The translations under genes were made by a program, and so were the position numbers. From Tillus elongatus (taxonomy: Eukaryota > Arthropoda > Insecta > Coleoptera > Cleridae): 64,000 nucleotides of DNA. The notes under the pieces were generated by a model, which worked only from the letters and a program-made list of their open reading frames with translations, had not been told where the DNA came from and made no database searches. Shown piece by piece: positions 12,961 through 25,638 of this stretch (the first letter of the stretch is position 1; each line of letters opens with the position of its first letter). The DNA is taken from contig OZ023262.1 in NCBI GenBank assembly GCA_964006375.1, positions 95,996,976-96,060,975 on the forward strand, written 5' to 3'.

Positions 12961-13486
12961 TTAAATATCAAATAAAAAAGGAAGATGCTATAAAAGTAAA
13001 CTATATATCAAGATTTATATCTCTAATTCAGAAATAAACAAAAATTATAGGTATTTAAAGACAAAAAAAGTTTGGGTGTCACTGATGATCAGAAATACCA
13101 GAACAATTACTTTGAAAGTTTGATGTATCTTCTTAAAACGTCAAAGTCACGATATGAAACGTCACAATTGGTAACTTTTAGGGAAATGACCTAAAACAAA
13201 TACGGGTTATATGGAGAAAATGTCGTAAGAAGTGTGTTTAACAAAACCTTAAGTTTCACATGCAACGATCACTGTCCTTCATTTTGCAAGAGTTTCCAGA
13301 AAATTGACTTCCAATAGACCCTTTATCTGATGCTTTTGTAGAAGTTTCAGTTGTAGAGTTTGTGATTTAATAGTCTATAATTTTTTACAAATTTTCGTAG
13401 AGAAAATTCGTTATCGAGGAGAATATTTAAGAGATTTCTTCAAATGAGCGCGAACTAAGCCCCTACGAGGTCAGTTTCAGTTTTAG
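12961..13486 (+). repeat. dispersed repeat related to 2640-3020
   Basis: Shared words in the same order as at 2640-3020 are AACGTCAAAGT, CACTGTCCTTCATTTT, and AATAGACCCTTT followed by CTGATGCTT. There is no coding capacity. Confidence 0.55.
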
Positions 13487-13604
13487 TGAATTTTCTGTAA
13501 AAAAAATTCACTAATGAGGAGATTGCGACTTTTGAATTTTAAGAAAATTTATTCAAATGAGCGCTATTTAGGACCCCCTAAACACATAACCGGGGTCAGT
13601 TTAA

Positions 13605-13609
<5 letters not shown>
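13487..13609 (+). repeat. TA-core family, left end and B module
   Basis: The left end TTTTAGTGAATTTTCTGTAA and TTCACTAATGAGGAGATTGC are followed by AAATGAGCGCTATTTAGGACC and CCGGGGTCAGTTT, then the TA core. I read this as the left half of a copy whose right half is 28864-29428. The TA core between them was entered by Gypsy-2 and by the 13696-14236 segment. Confidence 0.55.

Positions 13610-13695
<86 letters not shown>
13610..13695. repeat. (TA)n microsatellite
   Basis: About 43 TA units between the B module and an unclassified insert that starts CAGGGTATGATATCTTG. Confidence 0.98.
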
Positions 13696-14549
<854 letters not shown>

Positions 14550-14594
14550 TGTCACAGTCTTAAAAACCCATTACAATAACTTTTCTTTACTGCC

Positions 14595-14627
<33 letters not shown>

Positions 14628-15875
14628 GACAAATATCTCTTCTCTCTCTTATCAATGTCTCTTTCCCTTTTATTAAAATAAATTCATTCCAAAATAATTT
14701 AAAATGTGTAAAATTTCCCATTGCTTATCATCTCACTATCACCTCCTTATCTGAAAAAGGAATTTAAAAATTACTGGTTATTCTATTAATTGGTAAAATG
14801 TGTTGTTAGCAGAAGCAAGTGAAGTATTTTGTTAGCTGTTAATGCTTTTCGTAGTGTACGGATTAAATACTCACTTGCACAGAAAGTCCTGTTATTAGGT
14901 AACTTTCTTCCGAAAGGGATAAAACTGCTACAACATTGTTTGCAGTGTAGAACCCCTCAAAAATCAAGGGGTTCTTGGAACTTTCTTATACATCCCGCAG
15001 CTCTAGGCAGGTGTCCACTGTCAGTCAATTTTACCTGTCTTAAAGGGCATTCTATGATATGCCCTCATACCAGCAGTCTTCATAATATTGATAGTTATAC
15101 AGGGGAAACATAGGCTTCGTAGTTTCCACAGTTGTCTCTAACATCTGCAGCCGACTGCAGCCTGGCACTATTTTAGTCAATCTTCAACCAGGAAGGCTTG
15201 TAGACACCCCTCAGCCCCGCAGAACATCCTGGCGACGTCACAGTAACCAGATAAGTGGCACATATAACTGTGTCTTTATTAAACTGTCTTTTACTATTTG
15301 TGTGGAGTGAAATTTGGTAAATACAGCTTAACATCAGTAATTTCTTTGCAACCATATAGATATTGACTACAAACCAACCTGTAATAGTTTTAAATTGGTA
15401 TAGTTTTATGTAGAAAATGTACACTTGCTAACGATCGTTATTAGGTACCCCTTTTTATGTTGTTAGTTTAACATTATGCAAATAGTGCATTAAAATTACT
15501 TACCTTAATTTTCATTATAGTATAATATAGACTCAGTTATATACATCAAGTGATTGCTTATCATATATCTTGGTGGTTATCGTTATCTTCTTTATAATTG
15601 ATTTTCATAATTTATTAAATTCAGGCATACCGCATAACCTCTTTTATTTTCATGTTTATCTGTGTTGACGTTTGACATCAGGCATAACGGTAACGACGTA
15701 AGCAATAGAAATAATAATAGAATTGGCTAGACCGCGGTCGGTTAGTTGTCTAGCAACCATAGAATTGCTTGCTTTGTCTATTACGAAACTGTTTTGGTAT
15801 TTATTTGTTAAATAAGTTCATATATATATATTTGAACCCAAGTGTTATTCATTACTTGTCACGAACGACGTGGCA
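14550..15875 (+). repeat. Gypsy-1 5' LTR
   Basis: 1,326 bp, starting TGTCACAGTC and ending GACGTGGCA. It contains an (ATT)n tract (14596-14627), far shorter than the one in the 3' LTR. The next bases, ATTCTGGCCCACCAACGTG, would hold the primer site. They resemble only imperfectly the site for a lysine tRNA, so the primer is not assigned. Open frames inside (14829-15113, 15173-15424) recur in the 3' LTR and are not genes. Confidence 0.92.
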
Positions 15876-17010
15876 ATTCTGGCCCACCAACGTGTTTCTA
15901 TTTTTTTACCCACGATTTCACAATTATTTCGCACCAACTTCACATTATCTGAATATTAGTTCTTTTTTTTGGGGTAACTTGTGACGATCAACATTATTTT
16001 ACATACGTTTTCACGGTGTAGGTTTTAAGTTTTCTCTTTCTCAAGTAATATTTAGTGCATTTTATTAGGCGGTCATTGTTTTTTGTGTTGCGCATTTATA
16101 ACAACCTTGCATTTTGAACGTTTATTTCTTTATTCTTGTTGTTTTTAACGTTTACTATTGAATACTGAAATTTTTTAAACCTACATTGGTTATAAGTTGA
16201 TGCTTGTTTGTTTTTAATGGGATATTTTAGTTCCGACTTAACTTTCACACTCCTTATTTGAATAAATAAATCGATTTCTCTGTTTTTTCTCCTACCTTAC
16301 ATATATTGTTGTTGCTTGCATATAATGATTTTGGTACATGCAATTTTATTTCTCCTGTGGGTCTTTATTTTATTTTTTCTTTAACCAAAGCTTTTCTCTT
16401 TAAAGAAGGGGAGGGGATTTGTGTCTTAACAAGTCTAGCAATAATTTCGTTTTTTCTTGCCATTACATTTTGCATTGTGCTATCTATGCACACTTATATA
16501 TTTTGGTAAAATTGGAAAAGCTGTGAGGTGGAAGAAAGGAAGGAAAAAAAATTGACCTTTTTTTTTGTAATATTTACGGAATTTATTTTGAAATTATTAC
16601 CTTATTTGTCATTGACAAATTGACATTACTTACATAGTCCACAAATTTATTACAGATAGTACATTATATTTACAAATATTTTTATAGTATAAGCATTATA
16701 ATATTCTGTTTTTTTTTGCATTGCCTGTTGTTGTTGGATTCAGTAGCGGGTTAAGGGTAATGTTTTAAATTAGGTAGTAATCCCGGATATTGTGTGCGAT
16801 ACTAAGTTTCAATAAAATACAACTAGTGCTTGGTTTAATTTTGTGTAGCGTAGTGTTGTTACTTGCGGTAGTTGAATTTTTTTCTGTACATATAGTATAT
16901 ATTACTATACGAGTAGGGATTAGTTATATAATAGTGTAGTGTAGTGTTTTTTGGTTTTTTTTTAAAAACAATTTTTTGTGGTTTGTGTTGCCTATCGACC
17001 ATATATTACC
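15876..17010 (+). other. Gypsy-1 leader between 5' LTR and gag
   Basis: About 1.1 kb of AT-rich untranslated leader, long for a gypsy element. The short open frames (15769-15984, 16306-16509) have no domain. No second gene is apparent. Confidence 0.6.
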
Positions 17011-18616
17011 ATGGAGGTCAACCGTTTAGCTGGTGACGAACTCACTTATGAGCTTTTGGTTAGAGGGTGTGAAATAGGAAATACGGTCGCTCAGAAAAGA
17101 ACGCTCCTGAGACAAGCGCTTCGTCTTGAGGAAAACCCTCCTATGACTCTACCAAAAGGCATTTTTGATGAGCGAAATGAACTTAATGTGTGTGCAGCTC
17201 AGCTAGAGCAGCTAACGGCTGATATTGAAGAATTTGATGCTACTAATATAGAGAATGACTACAAACGAATTCGCACCAAACTTACACACATTCAATATCG
17301 TTTACACCGGATTCATCCAGGAGAGATGCACTTACTCTCTAAGCAACAAAATCTAATAATGATGGTGGGGGCTCTTTGCGAATCTCTGGTAGATGCAAGA
17401 AAGATTGCATTGCTTTGTCAACCAAAAGCCTCGGAAAGTTCTCTTTTGGATGAGCCAAACCTTTTGCTTCCTGAAATTGTGCATCAGAAAACCACATTTG
17501 GTGAACCTGATCCAGTTTGATGTTGACGGATCACATCCCGGCTTCACCAGCCACAATCAAAATCCAGTGACAGCTGAGTCCGGCGAACAGCCAAGTGGAA
17601 ATGAGTCAAATGTCCCAAGGCAGGGATCATTAAGCTCAGATCTCCACCAGAGGCTAAACCAATTGAGGCTTCATCAGTCACCAATAGCTCAAGCCCCGGA
17701 ACTTTATCCACGAGTTTCATTTCCTTCATCTACCTTGCTCCAAGCAGATGTTTTAAAACATCCGGAAGACATCGGGAACAGCAACCTACCTTTACCAACA
17801 TTTTTGACAAATGGCGTAACAAATGTGCAGTCACCATTTAATGGCTTGATGCCCAACTTTACCACATTTTTTCGCGGAGTTAGTGTATCTTATGATGGCC
17901 ATGGAAGTTTGACAGGATTTTTAGAAGATGTCGAAGACAAGGCAGACGTTAGAGGCATACCTCGTCAAAGACTGATTCGGCTTGCCCCCGAATTTTTAAA
18001 GGGCGATGCCTTAGTTTGGTTCCGAACCAGAAAACATCTTTTCAAGTCTTGGGAAGAATTGAAAGCTGGTCTTCGGGATGCATTTCTACCCAGAGACTAT
18101 GAGGAAACCTTAATGGAGGAAATTAAAAGACGAACTCAAGGTCCCGATGAAAAGTTGGTTATTTTTGTAGCCTGTATGCAAGCTCTTTTCAACAAGTTGA
18201 GCCGCAAAGTTCCTGAACAGGAACAAGTTCGTCTTATCCGCAGGAATCTCCTGCCTCATTTTGTGACCCATCTGGCATTCTGTGAAATTAAATCTGTCGA
18301 GGATCTCCTACGACTTGGACGTTCAATAGAAGATGCTCACTGGAGGGCGAGCCAGTATGTGCCACCAGTTACTGATAACAAACGTCTAGAAGAACCTGGC
18401 TTGGCATACAAACGGCCGCAGAAGACTAAAACTGCAGCTCTTGTGGAAAATGCCCCACAGAAGTCATCTGTGGTATGCTGGAAATGTAAACAGCCAGGTC
18501 ATGTTAGGAAGGAGTGTAAGGTTACAAATGTTCCGATTTGCTCTAGGTGCGGAGGGCGTGGACTTACTTCTTCCAACTGCCCTTGGTGTTCGGGAAACGC
18601 CGGGACGAGTCGCTAA
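17011..18616 (+). pseudogene. gag: Gypsy-1 gag, one frameshift
   Basis: Gag forms the retrotransposon particle and packages its RNA. I place the start at ATG 17011 (ACCATGG context, protein MEVNRLAGDELTYELL). The first frame runs to TGA 17518-17520. The rest lies in the +1 frame from about 17505 to TAA 18614-18616, so one indel near 17505-17520 has split the gene. The second part holds the Gag core (FLKGDALVWFRTRK, EELKAGLRDAFLPRDYEE) and two zinc motifs: C-W-K-C-x4-H-x4-C, then C-S-R-C-GGRG... with further cysteines. Its last 70 bases overlap pol in the -1 frame, as expected for ribosomal frameshifting into pol. Confidence 0.85.
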
Positions 18617-21600
18617 AAGGTCGCTTAGTGGCTCAAGACAAGCTAGCGACCGACAACAATAGTTCCATGGAATATTATCAACATCGAGCTATCGTGGATT
18701 ACATTATAACCCACGCTCAAGGTGACCAAAGACCATATTTAAGGATAACCATCTTAGACTATCCAATGCTGGGTCTCTTGGACTCCGGCAGCACGAGTAC
18801 CTTAATTGGGGAGAAAGGAATCAACATTCTGCTCGGGTTGGGTCTTTGCCTGGATCGATCACGTAAGACCGAGTGTACGGTGGCAAGTGGAGATACTTGT
18901 ACGGCCCTGGGAGTGATAAAAACTCCGGTATGTCTAATGGGTAGGGTCAAAGTACTGGATGTTCTTGCCGTACCCACTCTGTCAAATGAGCTAATCCTAG
19001 GCATGGACTTTTGGCGAGAAATGGATGTGGTTCCTGATCTGAAGAATGACGTCTGGCATATTGGTTCAGCCTTGTACATCGCTGTTAGCTCCATTCAGGC
19101 TGAGCATTCTTTGTCTTCGTTGCAGCGGAATAGGCTGGAACAACTTTTAGCCGAAAATTTTGCAAAGATGGGCAGCAGTCTAGGATACACCACTGCAACG
19201 GAACACGAGATTATCTTGCAGCCTGGCACTACACCTATTAAACAGCGCTATTACCCTGTATCTCCACACAAACAGCGAATCATTGATGCAGAGTTGTCTC
19301 AGCTCTTAGAGCAAGACGTCATCGAACCTTCCAAAAGTGCTTGGTCTTCCCCGATTTTGCTGGTACCCAAGAAAGATAATACGTATCGTCTATGCATTGA
19401 TTTTCGGACACTAAATAGCAAGACAAAGAAAGATGCATATCCACTCCCCTACATATCTAACATCCTAGACAGACTGAGAGGAGCTCGCTACATGAGCTCA
19501 TTGTATATCAAATCAGCATACCATCAGGTCGGAGTAAAGGAATCCTGTAGGGAACTGACAGCGTTTACTGTGCCCGGCCGAGGCTTGTATCAATATAAAC
19601 GGATGCCCTTTGGCTTATCAAACGCGCCGGCTGCATTCCAAAGGCTGATAGACCGAATCCTGGGCATGGACCTGGAGCCTCACGTCTTTGTTTATCTAGA
19701 CGATATCATTGTAATTACCCCAGATTTTGATACCCATCTATCAGTATTAGATAAAGTATTTGACCGTTTGATTGCAGCAGGTCTGACGCTAGGTCGAGAA
19801 AAGTGTCAGTTTTGCAGACCTTCTTTACGATATCTGGGTTATGTAGTGGATGCGCAAGGTCTTCATGTAGATGTTGATAAAGTCAACGCTATTTTACAGA
19901 TACCAACACCAAGAACCGTAAAAGAGGTACGAAGATTCATTGGAATGGCCGGTTGGTACCGCCGCTTTGTACCCCACTTTTCTTCAATAATCGCCCCACT
20001 CAGCAAGTTAACTCAGAAGAATAATCGCTTTATTTGGACAGAGGAGTGTGAATCTGCTTTTAATAATCTGAAGAACTGTCTCAGTACTGCTCCGATATTG
20101 ACGTGTCCAGATTTTAACCGACCATTTGTAGTACAAACAGATGCTTCAGCCTATGGTATTGCTGCTGTTCTAACCCAACAATTTGACGATGGTGAGCGTG
20201 TAATTTGTTTTCTGTCCAGAAGCCTGACGAAGCAGGAGCGCAACTATACAACCACAGAACGGGAATGCTTGGCCATGATCTGGGCTATAGAAAAATTGCG
20301 ACCATATTTGGAAGGTGGGCATTTCACCGTTGTCACCGATCATGCGTCGTTGTTATGGTTGCATAATTTGAAGGATCCAGTCGGACGATTAGCGCGATGG
20401 GCAGTAAGGCTTCAACAATATGACTTCACCATCACCCATCGAAAGGGAAAGGATAATGTTGTACCCGATTGTTTGTCACGTGCTGTTCCAGTATCTGTCC
20501 ACACCATTCATCAACACCCCCTAGACAGCTTATCCAACACCAGCGATCAGTGGTATATAAAAATGAAGCAGCAAGTGTTGGAAAATCCATTAAAATATCG
20601 TCAGTGGAGACTTGATAATGACATTCTCTACAAATATGTACGCTGCCAAACACCAGACCTGTCTACCCAGGCCGATCATTGGAAGGTGGTAGTGCCAAAA
20701 GATAAACGTGAAATGATTATCCAAACTTACCATGACCCGCCCAGCTCTGGTCATGTGGGTATGTATAAGACGTACTGGAGACTCTGTCAATTGTACACTT
20801 GGCCTAAAATGCGGAATGACGTGGGTCGATACATCCAAAGATGCCAAACCTGTGCCAAACACAAGCCAGAGCAGAAAGCTCCTGCGGGTCTTATGGGTAC
20901 TCGTCCCGAGATTAAGCGTCCCTGGCAAATGATTAGTGTAGATTTTATGGGTCCCTTTCCACGTAGCAAGAAAGGTCATACACATATGTTAGTGGTGTGC
21001 GACTATTTTAGCAAGTATGTTTTATTACATTCTCTGCGTACTGCTACAGCCAAGTCACTCACCAACTACCTAGAACAAGAGGTGTTCTGTGTATATGGGG
21101 TTCCTCAATACCTAATTTGCGACAATGGAACGCAAATGAAAAGCCGCGACTTCCAAAATATATGCCAACAATATCAGACTAAAATCATTTATATCCCTAA
21201 CTACTATCCCTACTATCCACGTGCAGATCCCGTAGAGCGCTACAATAGAATAGTGAAAACTATGGTGTCATGTTACATTTCAGACGACCACAGGGCATGG
21301 GACCAGAATTTAGCTTACGTCGGATGTGCAATTAGAACATCCAAGAGTGAAGTGACTGGACACACACCTTTCTTTATCAACTTTGGTAGGCACTATATAG
21401 GAAATGGTGTGGAGTATAAGTACTTAGTAGATGACAGTTCATCCTCAGGCCAAGACAACTCTTCGAATCAACGCCTTGAAGGCTTTCGTAAGTTATATGC
21501 CACTGTTAAAGCGCGAATCGAGAAAGCTCAGAAACAAAATCGGAAGACATATAATCTTTGAAGGCGTCCTGTGCAATATCAGATTGGAGATATGGTCTGG

Positions 21601-21786
21601 AAAAGAAACAAGGTCTTGTCAGACGCTTCCAAAGCCATAGCAGCCAAACTGTCACCCAAGTTTATTGGCCCGTATCTTATAAAAAGGAAGGTAGGCAGTT
21701 GGGCATATGAACTGGCAGATAGAAATGGTGTTTCGTTGGTTATATGGCACGTACAAGATCTGAAACCGGCACCGGATATCACCTAA
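18547..21786 (+). pseudogene. pol: Gypsy-1 pol: protease, RT, RNase H, integrase
   Basis: The polyprotein copies and integrates the element. In order: protease with LLDSGSTSTLIG (near residue 77); RT with CIDFRTLN and YLDDIIV (near 383); RNase H with VQTDASAYG (near 528) and ERECLAMIWA; integrase zinc domain with H-x-H spacing and CQTC (near 730-775); integrase core with the D of SVDFMG, D of CDNGTQ and E of PVERYN; and a C-terminal IGDMVWKRNK segment. Two lesions are visible. The usually invariant aspartate of RT motif A is Tyr (codon TAT, 19504-19506, in SSLYIKSAYHQ). An in-frame TGA at 21559-21561 cuts off the integrase tail, which stays open in the same frame to 21786. No chromodomain is seen. 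Confidence 0.9.
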
Positions 21787-22014
21787 CACTGGCTGGGCTT
21801 AATGATCAACTTACCTGTGTGTAATGTCTTTGTCAAAATTTTGTCCTTTAATGTCGCTCAATTTAACTATTAAATTATAGAAGGGTATACCTACTACTCA
21901 TCACCTTAGGTTGGTAGTTCCCCGGATTACTAACCTTTTCAGTGGTCTCTTGTCTGCCATATAGTCACATATCGGTAACCTCCAAGTTTACCTCTTTCGA
22001 AGAAGAGGGGGGAT
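21787..22014 (+). promoter_or_regulatory. Gypsy-1 3' untranslated region and polypurine tract
   Basis: A short non-coding stretch after pol ends in AGAAGAGGGGGGAT (22001-22014) directly before the 3' LTR. This polypurine tract is where plus-strand DNA synthesis would be primed. Confidence 0.8.
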
Positions 22015-22059
22015 TGTCACAGTCTTAAAAACCCATTACAATAACTTTTCTTTACTGCC

Positions 22060-22131
<72 letters not shown>

Positions 22132-23369
22132 GACAAATATCTCTTCTCTCTCTTATCAATGTCTCTTTCCCTTTTATTAAAATAAATTCATTCCAAAATA
22201 ATTTAAAATGTGTAAAATTTCCCATTGCTTATCATCTCACTATCACTTCCTTATCTGAAAAAGGAATTTAAAAATTACTGGTTATTTTATCAATTGGTAA
22301 GTATTGTTAGCAGAAGCAAGTGAAGTATTTTGTTAGCTGTTAATGCTTTTCGTACGGATTAAATACTCACTTGCACAGAAAGTCCTGTTATTAGGTAACT
22401 TTCTTCCGAAAGGGATAAAACTGCTACAACATTGTTTGCAGTGTAGAACCCCTCAAAAATCAAGGGGTTCTTGGAACTTTCTTATACATCCCGCAGCTCT
22501 AGGCAGGTGTCCACTGTCAGTCACTTTTACCTGTCTTAAAGGGCATTCTATGATAGGCCCTCATACCAGCAGTCTTCATAATATTGATAGTTATACAGGG
22601 GAAACATAGGCTTCGTAGTTTCCACAGTTGTCTCTAACATCTGCAACCGACTGCAGCCTGGCACTAGTTTAGTCAATCTTCAACCAGGAAGGCTTGTAGA
22701 CACCCCTCAGCCCCGCAGAACATCCTGGCGACGTCACAGTAACCAGATAAGTGGCACATATAACTGTGTCTTTATTAAACTGTCTTTTACTATTTGTGTG
22801 GAGTGAAATTTGGTAAATACAGCTTAACATCAGTAATTTCTTTGCAACCATATAGATATTGACTACAAACCAACCTGTAATAGTTTTAAATTGGTATAGT
22901 TTTATGTAGAAAATGTACACTTGCTAACGATCGTTATTAGGTACCCCTTTTTATGCTGTTAGTTTAACATTATGCAAATAGTGCATTAAAATTACTTACC
23001 TTAATTTTCATTATAGTATAATATAGACTCAGTTATATACATCAAGTGATTGCTTATCATATATCTTGGTGGTTATCGTTATCTTCTTTATAATTGATTT
23101 TCATAATTTATTAAATTCAGGCATACCACATAACCTCTTTTATTTTCATGTTTATCTGTGTTGACGTTTGACATCAGGCATAACGGTAACGACGTAAGCA
23201 ATAGAAATAATAATAGAATTGGCTAGACCGCGGTCGGTTAGTTGTCTAGCAACCATAGAATTGCTTGCTTTGTCTATTACGAAACTGTTTTGGTATTTAT
23301 TTGTTAAATAAGTTCATATATATATTTTAACCCAAGTGTTATTCATTACTTGTCACGAACGACGTGGCA
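22015..23369 (+). repeat. Gypsy-1 3' LTR
   Basis: 1,355 bp, nearly identical to 14550-15875. The main differences are a longer (ATT)n tract (22061-22131), a missing GT near 22350 and about eight substitutions. It ends GACGTGGCA and is followed by target duplication ACAC (23370-23373). Confidence 0.93.
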
Positions 23370-23373
23370 ACAC

Positions 23374-23790
23374 ATAGAAAGGTGTCAGCACAAAAGTGCC
23401 ATTCAACACGGTGTTACACATGACTAGTTCGTACGAGACAGTCGGGGTAGAGAGTCGAGTGTGAAGAGAGCTCGTGTGAACAGTGTGCGATAAGTACGAC
23501 GATAGAGGATAGAGTACCTAGACGACGCCGAGGTACTAACGACGGTGTGCAAGGCCATCCATCCAGGACGACGACGACGATAACAGCTGGATCCCGTAAC
23601 TAAAGACGATAGTCTATTACTTGTCATTTAATTACTTCATTGTTATGTTTATAGAGTTTTACAATATAGTTATAGTTAATCCCGGCATAGTTTCAGTCTT
23701 AAAAGCACGCACAACCTAAAACCTTACATATCTCTAGAAACGGGGACGCATTCCGGGATATACGTGAGTGTTGCAGGGATAAGACACCCT
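23374..23790 (+). repeat. Gypsy-2 5' LTR, second piece
   Basis: Continues the 5' LTR after the Gypsy-1 insertion, from ATAGAAAGGTGTCAGC to GATAAGACACCCT. It matches 28425-28741, but 23539-23634 (96 bp) has no counterpart in the 3' LTR, which joins GGTACTA directly to CTTCATTG. Confidence 0.9.
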
Positions 23791-23795
23791 CTAAA

Positions 23796-23813
23796 TGGGG
23801 GCTCGTCCGGGAT
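23796..23813 (+). other. Gypsy-2 primer binding site, proline tRNA type
   Basis: TGGGGGCTCGTCCGGGAT is perfectly complementary to the 3' end of tRNA-Pro, the same 18-nt site used by murine leukaemia-type retroviruses. It starts five bases after the end of the 5' LTR, so it marks where minus-strand DNA synthesis is primed. Confidence 0.92.
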
Positions 23814-23997
23814 ATAAACAGTGTGGTAGCTGAAAGACAGTTTCTTGCCGGGATATAAGTGTGTACAGTGTATTATGGAAATCTACAGTAGCCAGGACTC
23901 GACCTAAGACGCAAGGCCGCAGCACCAGCAGCTAAACGTACGCGACGTTTCACATACCTGAAGTTACGGTAGACGTTCTAAGAATTGAGGTAACAAT

Positions 23998-25638
23998 ATG
24001 AAGACGTTAGGAGATATAGACATTATTTTGAACAATATAAAGTCGGCTCCTACTAGTGCTATAAAGAACTTGCATAAACTTATTTTTGAGAGCGAAGGTG
24101 ATAGAAAAAATAGACACAGACTGCGTGAGTTTAACGGTTTTGATTTCGGGGTGTTTTCTGAGGAATATAAAGACAAAATCACCTATGTCAGTGCTAATTT
24201 TTCGGACAATGACCTAACGTCGGTTGCAAATATTTTGTGTTTAGACTATAATTGTGATAAAGACGCGTTAATAAGAAACATTTGCGATAATCTAGTAGAC
24301 ATTACAAAACTGTCTATGCGTGACGACGACGAGACTGAAGAATACAAAGAAGCCGAGAAGGAAGATCATCTTGCAGAAAATTGTTCTGTTTATTCAAACT
24401 CTTCATCGAATGGAAAAACGTTCTTTGCTATGAATTTTAGGGACGTAGAAGATTCGATTCAACGCTTTGATGGAAGCAGTGGCTACCCAATAGAAAAATA
24501 GATTCAAGATATGGAATACATGGCTGATCTATGTTCATGGAATCAGCTGCATATGTTTATTTTTGCAAAAAAATCATTGACAGGTCTCGCAAAGCTGTTC
24601 ATACAAGGAGAAAAGAATATAAAATGATGGAAATCTTTGAAAGAAGTTTTAATCGACGAATACTCTTCAAGATTAAATAGTGCCCAACTGCATAAAGCAC
24701 TATCTGAAAGAAAGTTGATGAAAAACGAAAGCATTCATGAGTATTTCTTAATAATGAAGGAGATTGCTAATCGAGGCAGAGTTGAAGATGAAGCATTAAT
24801 GCATTATTTCATAGATGGTATAATAGATGAACCATCGAATAAAATATTTTTGTATGGGGCCAAGTCATTTAAAGAATTCAAGGAAAAATTGCGAATATAC
24901 GCTGAAATGAAAACTAAACAGGAATCTTACAAGCCGAACACAGGGAAAAATAAAGCAACAGCTTCCAGTTTAACAGAAATGTCAAATGCCAAGTCGAAGC
25001 AGATGACAAAAATTCGTTGTTTTAACTGTGGTAACCAAGGCCATAAGTCGAATGAGTGCAGATCTAAAAATCTAGGCACCAAGTGTTTCAGATGTAATAA
25101 GTTTGGACATAAATCTTTTAAATGTCAAACTCAAAACAAAAAGAGTGGCGTTTTTTCAACCAACCCCACCACGTCGAATGTGCAAAACGTTGAAGTAATC
25201 ACGATGAGCAAAATGCACAGAATTATACGGATCAATAATGAAAATATTATTTGTCTGGTAGATACCGGAAGCCAAGGTAACCTTATAGGGTCAGAAGTAT
25301 ACCGACGTATTGGAGCACCAACTATGCATGATTCTAAAATAGTTTTAAATGGTTTCGGTAAGTCAAAAGTGAAACCTTTGGGCTATTTTAACTGTCAGAT
25401 CGATTTAGATGACGTACTGGTTGATACCAAGATGCATGTTGTTAACGGTGAATATATGTCTAGTAATCCTGCTATACTAGGTCATGAATTTCTCCAACAT
25501 GTTGAACCTACGATTAATCCGAATGGGATGACCATCAAGAAGATCGACGACGGCGACGGCATTAAAGACATAATGCAAGTATATGTACTTGATGAAGTTG
25601 ATATTGGAAATGAAGTACCGACGCGTATAAGAAAATAA
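23998..25638 (+). pseudogene. gag: Gypsy-2 gag and protease, two internal stops
   Basis: The frame begins MKTLGDIDIILNNIKS at ATG 23998 and stays in one frame through gag into protease. In-frame stops occur at TAG 24499-24501 and TGA 24625-24627, and TAA 25636-25638 separates it from pol. The sequence on both sides of each stop reads as one continuous Gag, so these are decay mutations. Visible parts are an acidic, N-terminal region, a Gag core around KSLKEVLIDEYSSRL and NESIHEYFLIMKEIA, two CCHC zinc knuckles (CFNCGNQGHKSNEC and CFRCNKFGHKSFKC), and an aspartic protease with LVDTGSQGNLIG near 25260. Confidence 0.85.

Larger units (their letters stand above)
14550..23369 (+). mobile_element. 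Gypsy-1 LTR retrotransposon, complete but mutated
   Basis: An 8,820-bp Ty3/gypsy element with LTRs at 14550-15875 and 22015-23369 that differ at roughly ten positions plus an ATT-repeat length change. The target duplication ACAC is present (14546-14549 and 23370-23373). It carries gag and pol with CCHC, protease, RT, RNase H and integrase domains but no env. The insertion looks recent by LTR similarity, yet gag has a frameshift, the RT active site is altered and pol has an in-frame stop. It lies within the 5' LTR of Gypsy-2. Confidence 0.93.

Noticed and set aside
14829..15424. Frames 14829-15113 and 15173-15424, recurring at 22343-22609 and 22669-22920
   Set aside because: They lie inside the Gypsy-1 LTRs, and their recurrence reflects LTR identity.
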